A DNA stretch of 10,529 nucleotides from Brevundimonas sp. (lineage in GTDB: Bacteria > Pseudomonadota > Alphaproteobacteria > Caulobacterales > Caulobacteraceae): positions 1 to 10,529 of the forward strand of contig NZ_JAVHLH010000081.1 in assembly GCF_031082345.1 (NCBI RefSeq), written 5' to 3'. Shown piece by piece: positions 7,794-10,529 of this stretch (within the stretch, counting starts at the first letter, position 1; each line of letters begins with the position of its first letter). The position numbers were made by a program, and so were the translations under genes. Under the pieces are notes generated by a model. The model did no database searches and was not told the origin of the DNA. It worked only from the letters and a program-made list of their open reading frames with translations.

Positions 7794-8378
7794 ATGAAGG
7801 TCGTTCTGCTTGAACGCGTCGAGAACCTCGGCGCCATCGGCGACGTCGTCACTGTAAAGGACGGCTTCGCCCGCAACTTCCTTCTGCCGCGCGACAAGGC
7901 CCGTCGGGCCACGTCGGCGAACCTGAAGGCGTTCGAACTCGACCGCGCCGCCATCGAGGCCCGCAACGAGAAGAACAAGTCCGAAGCGCAGAAGATCGCC
8001 GACAAGATCGACGGCCAGACCTACGTCATGATCCGGCAAGCCGGTGAAACGGGTCAGCTGTACGGTTCGGTCGCCGGTCGCGACGTCTCCGAGGCCGTCC
8101 AGGCCGAGGGCGGCAAGATCGAGCGCTCGCAGGTCGTGCTCAACACGCCGATCAAGACCCTGGGCGTCCACGAGGTGCAGGTTCGCCTGCACGCCGAGGT
8201 CTCCGCCACGGTCAAGATCAACATCGCGCGTTCGGTCGACGAAGCCGAGCGTCAAGCGAAAGGCGAGGACGTGATCAAGTCCGCCTACGACCAGGACCGC
8301 GCGGAAGCGATGGAAGCGGCGCAGGACATGATCGCCGGCGGCGCCGGCCAGCAGGAAGGCCTCGGCTCGGAAGCCTGA
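7794..8378 (+). CDS. rplI: 50S ribosomal protein L9
   Basis: L9 is an elongated large-subunit protein that binds 23S rRNA at the base of the L1 stalk and helps reading-frame fidelity. The N-terminal domain carries the family signature: [17 protein letters not shown] followed by [12 protein letters not shown] (21-32). A long central helix (about 45-75) links it to the C-terminal domain (about 76-150). With 194 residues it is longer than E. coli L9 (149); the extra acidic, Ala/Gly-rich tail from about 155 is common in alphaproteobacterial L9. The ATG lies one base after the rpsR stop with little independent Shine-Dalgarno, so coupled translation is likely. Last gene of the operon, followed by a strong terminator. 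Confidence 0.98.
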   Translation: MKVVLLERVENLGAIGDVVTVKDGFARNFLLPRDKARRATSANLKAFELDRAAIEARNEKNKSEAQKIADKIDGQTYVMIRQAGETGQLYGSVAGRDVSEAVQAEGGKIERSQVVLNTPIKTLGVHEVQVRLHAEVSATVKINIARSVDEAERQAKGEDVIKSAYDQDRAEAMEAAQDMIAGGAGQQEGLGSEA

Positions 8379-8406
8379 GCCCGTCCAGACGGCTGAAGAC
8401 TGCGAA

Positions 8407-8441
8407 GGGGCGCTGCCGGCGACGGCGGCGCCCTTTTTCTT
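8407..8441 (+). terminator. Rho-independent terminator after rplI
   Basis: GGGCGCTGCCG (8408-8418) and CGGCGGCGCCC (8423-8433) pair over 11 bp with one T·G wobble around a GCGA tetraloop and run into TTTTTCTT. It begins about 30 bases after the L9 stop and ends the ribosomal operon. Confidence 0.93.
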
Positions 8442-8469
8442 GCGCGTGTCTCACTTTGCCCCATATATC
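8440..8469 (+). promoter_or_regulatory. Weak candidate promoter of the small secreted protein gene
   Basis: TTGCGC (8440-8445) and TATATC (8464-8469) are 18 bases apart, directly after the rplI terminator and 32 bases before the next start codon. The -35 is poor (three of six) and the -10 fair (four of six). A promoter is needed here because the terminator separates this gene from the ribosomal operon. Confidence 0.35.
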
Positions 8470-8501
8470 GCCGCTCTGGCTGGAGCCCGGGAGGCGTCGT
8501 C

Positions 8502-8879
8502 ATGCGTGCAGGAATGATTGCGGCCGTTGTCGCCGCCTCTCTCGTCGCGGGGTCCTCCGCGGCCCAGTCCGGAGGAACGCTGGAGTCCTTCGTGACCCGC
8601 GCCAACCGCATACCGTTGAACGCCACCGCCATGCTGCGGCCCGACGCGCACCGGCTCAAGGGCGAGGCCGAACGGGCGTTCAACGCCGTCGGCCGCGAGA
8701 TCCGGGACGCCCGCGCCGCCAACCGGACTCCGCCGGCCTGCCCGCCCGAGAACATCAATCTCAATCCCCGGCAGCTGCTCGACTACCTGAACGGCATCCC
8801 GCAGGCGCGCCGCCAGCGCATGACCGTCACCGACGGCATCCGCAGCTGGATGGCGTCGCGGTATCCGTGCGCCGGCTGA
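8502..8879 (+). CDS. Small secreted protein, C-terminal half resembling Rap1a/Tai family
   Basis: The 125-residue product has a clear signal peptide (about 1-21, hydrophobic IAAVVAASLVAG, cleavage near SSAA before Q), so it should be periplasmic. Mature residues include a helical segment (about 47-72) and a C-terminal part with two cysteines, C80 and C123, that could form a disulfide. The spacing from ACPP through NPRQLLDYLNGIPQ to IRSWMASRYPC recalls the Cys-to-FPC half of Rap1a/Tai-type proteins, a family named for type VI secretion immunity proteins but widespread as periplasmic proteins of unknown role. The usual preceding cysteine-containing segment (C-x-GY-x-G) is absent, so the match is partial and unproven. 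ATG 8502 follows GGGAGG seven bases upstream. No toxin or secretion gene is nearby, so an immunity role is not supported by context. Confidence 0.75.
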   Translation: MRAGMIAAVVAASLVAGSSAAQSGGTLESFVTRANRIPLNATAMLRPDAHRLKGEAERAFNAVGREIRDARAANRTPPACPPENINLNPRQLLDYLNGIPQARRQRMTVTDGIRSWMASRYPCAG

Positions 8880-8889
8880 GCCGTTAACT

Positions 8890-8913
8890 GATCCGGCTAC
8901 GGAATTCCGGATC
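8890..8913. repeat. GATCCGG inverted repeat upstream of dnaB
   Basis: GATCCGG (8890-8896) and CCGGATC (8907-8913) are perfect 7-bp arms around a 10-base loop that itself contains half of the palindrome GGAATTCC (8901-8908). It starts 11 bases after the small secreted protein's stop and about 75 bases before dnaB. No T tract follows, so it could be a weak terminator, an operator or an mRNA hairpin. Confidence 0.4.
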
Positions 8914-8988
8914 GCCCACAATAGCCCGGACTTATCCCTAGACGGCCTTACGTCCGCGACTGACGCAGGCCGCGCGCATGGGTAAGAC

Positions 8989-10485
8989 ATGAGCCCAATG
9001 AACGCCCTGGCCCCCGTCTCCTTCCCGCCGATGGACCCCTCGTCCATCCCGTCCCTGCCCCACAACCTCGAGGCGGAACAGGCGCTGCTGGGCAGCCTGA
9101 TGTTCGACAACGCGGTGTTCGAGCGCCTGTCGGACCGCCTGCGCGGGGCCCATTTCTACGAGCCCTTCCACCAGCGGCTCTATGACGCCATCGAGGATCA
9201 TGTCCGCCAGGGCCTGCTGGCCGAGCCGACCATCCTGATGGAGCGCTTCAAGCAGGACCCGGCCTTCCAGGAGTTCGGCGGCCTGCGCTATCTGGCCGAC
9301 CTCGTCGACCGCGCGCCGCCGGCGGCCAACGCCCCCGACTACGCCCGGGTGGTCTATGACCTGTCCCTGCGCCGCGACCTGATCCGCATCGGCGGCGAGA
9401 TCATCAAGGAGGCGCCCCAGCCCGAAACCGCCGCCATCGACCAGATCGAGACCGCTGAACAGCAGCTCTACACCCTGGCCGAGACCGGCAAGCCCTCCTC
9501 GGGCTTCGTCAGCTTCTCCACCGCCCTGTCCGGCGCCGTGCAGATGGCCGCCGAGGCCTATCAGCGCGACGGCAAGCTGGCCGGCCTGGCCACCAACCTC
9601 GACGACCTCGACCAGAAACTGGGCGGCCTGCATCCGTCCGACCTGCTGATCCTCGCGGGCCGTCCGTCGATGGGCAAGACGGCGCTGGCCACCAACATCG
9701 CCTTCAACGTCGCCCGCAACTACCGCTGGGAGCCGACCCCCGAGGGCCGCAAGACCGTCAGCGGCGGCGTGGTGGCCTTCTACAGTCTGGAAATGAGCGC
9801 CGAACAGCTGGCCATGCGTATCCTCGCCGACGCCTCGGGCGTGTCGTCGGACAAGCTGCGCAAGGGCGAAATCGACGCCGCCGACTTCGGCAAGATCCGC
9901 GACGCCGCCGTCGAGATCGGCGAAAGCCCGCTGTACATCGACGCCACCGGCGGCCTGTCGATGTCCAAACTGGCCGCCCGCGCCCGCCGCCTCAAGCGGA
10001 TGGAGCACGGCCTCGACCTGATCGTGGTCGACTACCTGCAGCTGATCACCACCGGCGAGAGCAACAGCCAGAAGAACCGGGTGCAGGAGGTGTCGGAGAT
10101 CACCGGCGCCCTCAAGGCCCTGGCCAAGGAGCTGAGCGTGCCGATCCTGGCCCTGTCGCAGCTGTCGCGTCAGGTCGAACAGCGCGAGGACAAACGGCCC
10201 CAGCTGTCCGACCTGCGGGAGTCGGGCTCGATCGAGCAGGACGCCGACTGCGTCATGTTCGTCTATCGCGAGAGCTACTACCTTGGCCGCGCCGAACCGC
10301 GCGAGGGCACCGAGGAGCACCTGAAGTGGCAGGAGGACATGGACCGCCTCAAACACCAGGCCGAGGTCGTCATCGGCAAACAGCGCCACGGCCCGATCGG
10401 CATCGTCAAACTGTCGTTCGACGCCGACACGACGAAGTTCGGCAACCTCGCCCAAGGCCAGCGCTACGACAGCTACGGCGACTGA
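8989..10485 (+). CDS. dnaB: Replicative DNA helicase DnaB
   Basis: DnaB is the hexameric 5'-3' helicase at the replication fork; its N-terminal domain contacts DnaG primase. The 498-residue product has the DnaB-N domain (about 22-125, beginning PHNLEAEQALLGSLM), a linker, and a RecA-like C-terminal domain from about 195. Walker A is GRPSMGKT (224-231), the catalytic glutamate lies in SLEMS (E268), Walker B is LIVVDYLQL (344-352), and LSQLSRQVEQR (389-399) and LRESGSIEQDAD (409-420) are DnaB hallmarks. The arginine finger is probably R466 in GKQRHGPIG. A segment of about 12 extra residues (247-260, with KTVSGG) between Walker A and SLEMS lengthens it relative to E. coli DnaB (471 aa); I believe such inserts are common in alphaproteobacteria. 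No intein interrupts it. ATG 8989 has a weak ribosome binding site (GGGTAAG); ATG 8998 is an alternative. Confidence 0.98.
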   Translation: MSPMNALAPVSFPPMDPSSIPSLPHNLEAEQALLGSLMFDNAVFERLSDRLRGAHFYEPFHQRLYDAIEDHVRQGLLAEPTILMERFKQDPAFQEFGGLRYLADLVDRAPPAANAPDYARVVYDLSLRRDLIRIGGEIIKEAPQPETAAIDQIETAEQQLYTLAETGKPSSGFVSFSTALSGAVQMAAEAYQRDGKLAGLATNLDDLDQKLGGLHPSDLLILAGRPSMGKTALATNIAFNVARNYRWEPTPEGRKTVSGGVVAFYSLEMSAEQLAMRILADASGVSSDKLRKGEIDAADFGKIRDAAVEIGESPLYIDATGGLSMSKLAARARRLKRMEHGLDLIVVDYLQLITTGESNSQKNRVQEVSEITGALKALAKELSVPILALSQLSRQVEQREDKRPQLSDLRESGSIEQDADCVMFVYRESYYLGRAEPREGTEEHLKWQEDMDRLKHQAEVVIGKQRHGPIGIVKLSFDADTTKFGNLAQGQRYDSYGD

Positions 10486-10489
10486 AAAG

Positions 10490-10529
10490 CCCTCCCCCCT
10501 TGGGGGAGGGGGACCGCTACGCGGTCCCC
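10490..10529. repeat. GC-rich double palindrome after dnaB, probable dispersed intergenic repeat (cut by window)
   Basis: Two overlapping hairpins begin five bases after the dnaB stop. The first pairs CCCTCCCCC (10490-10498) with GGGGGAGGG (10502-10510) around CTT. The second pairs GGGGACCGC (10509-10517) with GCGGTCCCC (10521-10529) around TAC. They share 10509-10510, so both cannot be fully formed at once. No T tract is visible before the edge. The style resembles CTCCCCC-type palindromes scattered between genes in Caulobacterales genomes; this comparison is from memory. It may also act as a transcript 3'-end structure for dnaB. Confidence 0.6.

Noticed and set aside
7070..8005. Minus-strand open frame across rpsF, rpsR and rplI
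   Set aside because: It overlaps three certain ribosomal protein genes and shows no domain of its own.
8938..10455. Minus-strand open frame of about 505 codons opposite dnaB
   Set aside because: It mirrors dnaB and has low-complexity composition with no ribosome binding site or domain; a GC-bias artefact.
1..10529. Undescribed defence, mobile or biosynthetic system
   Set aside because: All substantial coding regions fall into known housekeeping or envelope families, and there are no transposase, integrase, CRISPR, toxin-antitoxin or tRNA signs.

Overview
The window looks like chromosomal DNA from a GC-rich alphaproteobacterium, most probably of the Caulobacterales (Brevundimonas/Caulobacter type). 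The evidence is the ClpS–ClpA pair beside a Phasin_2-type phasin, an S11 D-Ala-D-Ala carboxypeptidase with a C-terminal SPOR domain, long S6 and L9 proteins with C-terminal tails, and strong G/C preference at third codon positions. The genus is an inference from gene content and style.

Left part (1-3093, minus strand): clpA (3' end cut by the window) lies directly downstream of clpS, 14 bases apart, forming a protein quality-control operon. ClpS delivers N-degron substrates to the ClpA unfoldase for degradation by ClpAP. Next, also on the minus strand, is a phasin gene with its own strong intrinsic terminator and a recognisable promoter. That promoter is embedded in TGC-rich inverted and direct repeats resembling an operator cluster.

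Middle (3383-6924, plus strand): a secreted penicillin-binding protein of the D,D-carboxypeptidase type with a SPOR domain, followed by a TonB-dependent receptor-like outer-membrane protein. The receptor gene is less GC-biased than its neighbours and separates the cell-wall gene from the ribosomal operon, so it may be an accessory insertion.

Right part (6946-10529, plus strand): the ribosomal protein operon rpsF-rpsR-rplI (S6, S18, L9) has a good -35/-10 promoter, a structured leader that may bind S6:S18, and a strong terminator. It is followed by a small secreted protein with a Rap1a/Tai-like Cys-to-Cys C-terminal half, then dnaB (replicative helicase). Directly after dnaB is a GC-rich double palindrome that runs to the window edge and looks like a dispersed intergenic repeat.

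Overall this is mostly housekeeping DNA. I found no CRISPR array, tRNA, rRNA, insertion sequence, phage gene or convincing undescribed multi-gene system. The points most worth checking are the phasin operator cluster, the rpsF leader, the receptor gene's origin, the small secreted protein, and the palindrome after dnaB. No intergenic gap exceeds 300 bases.
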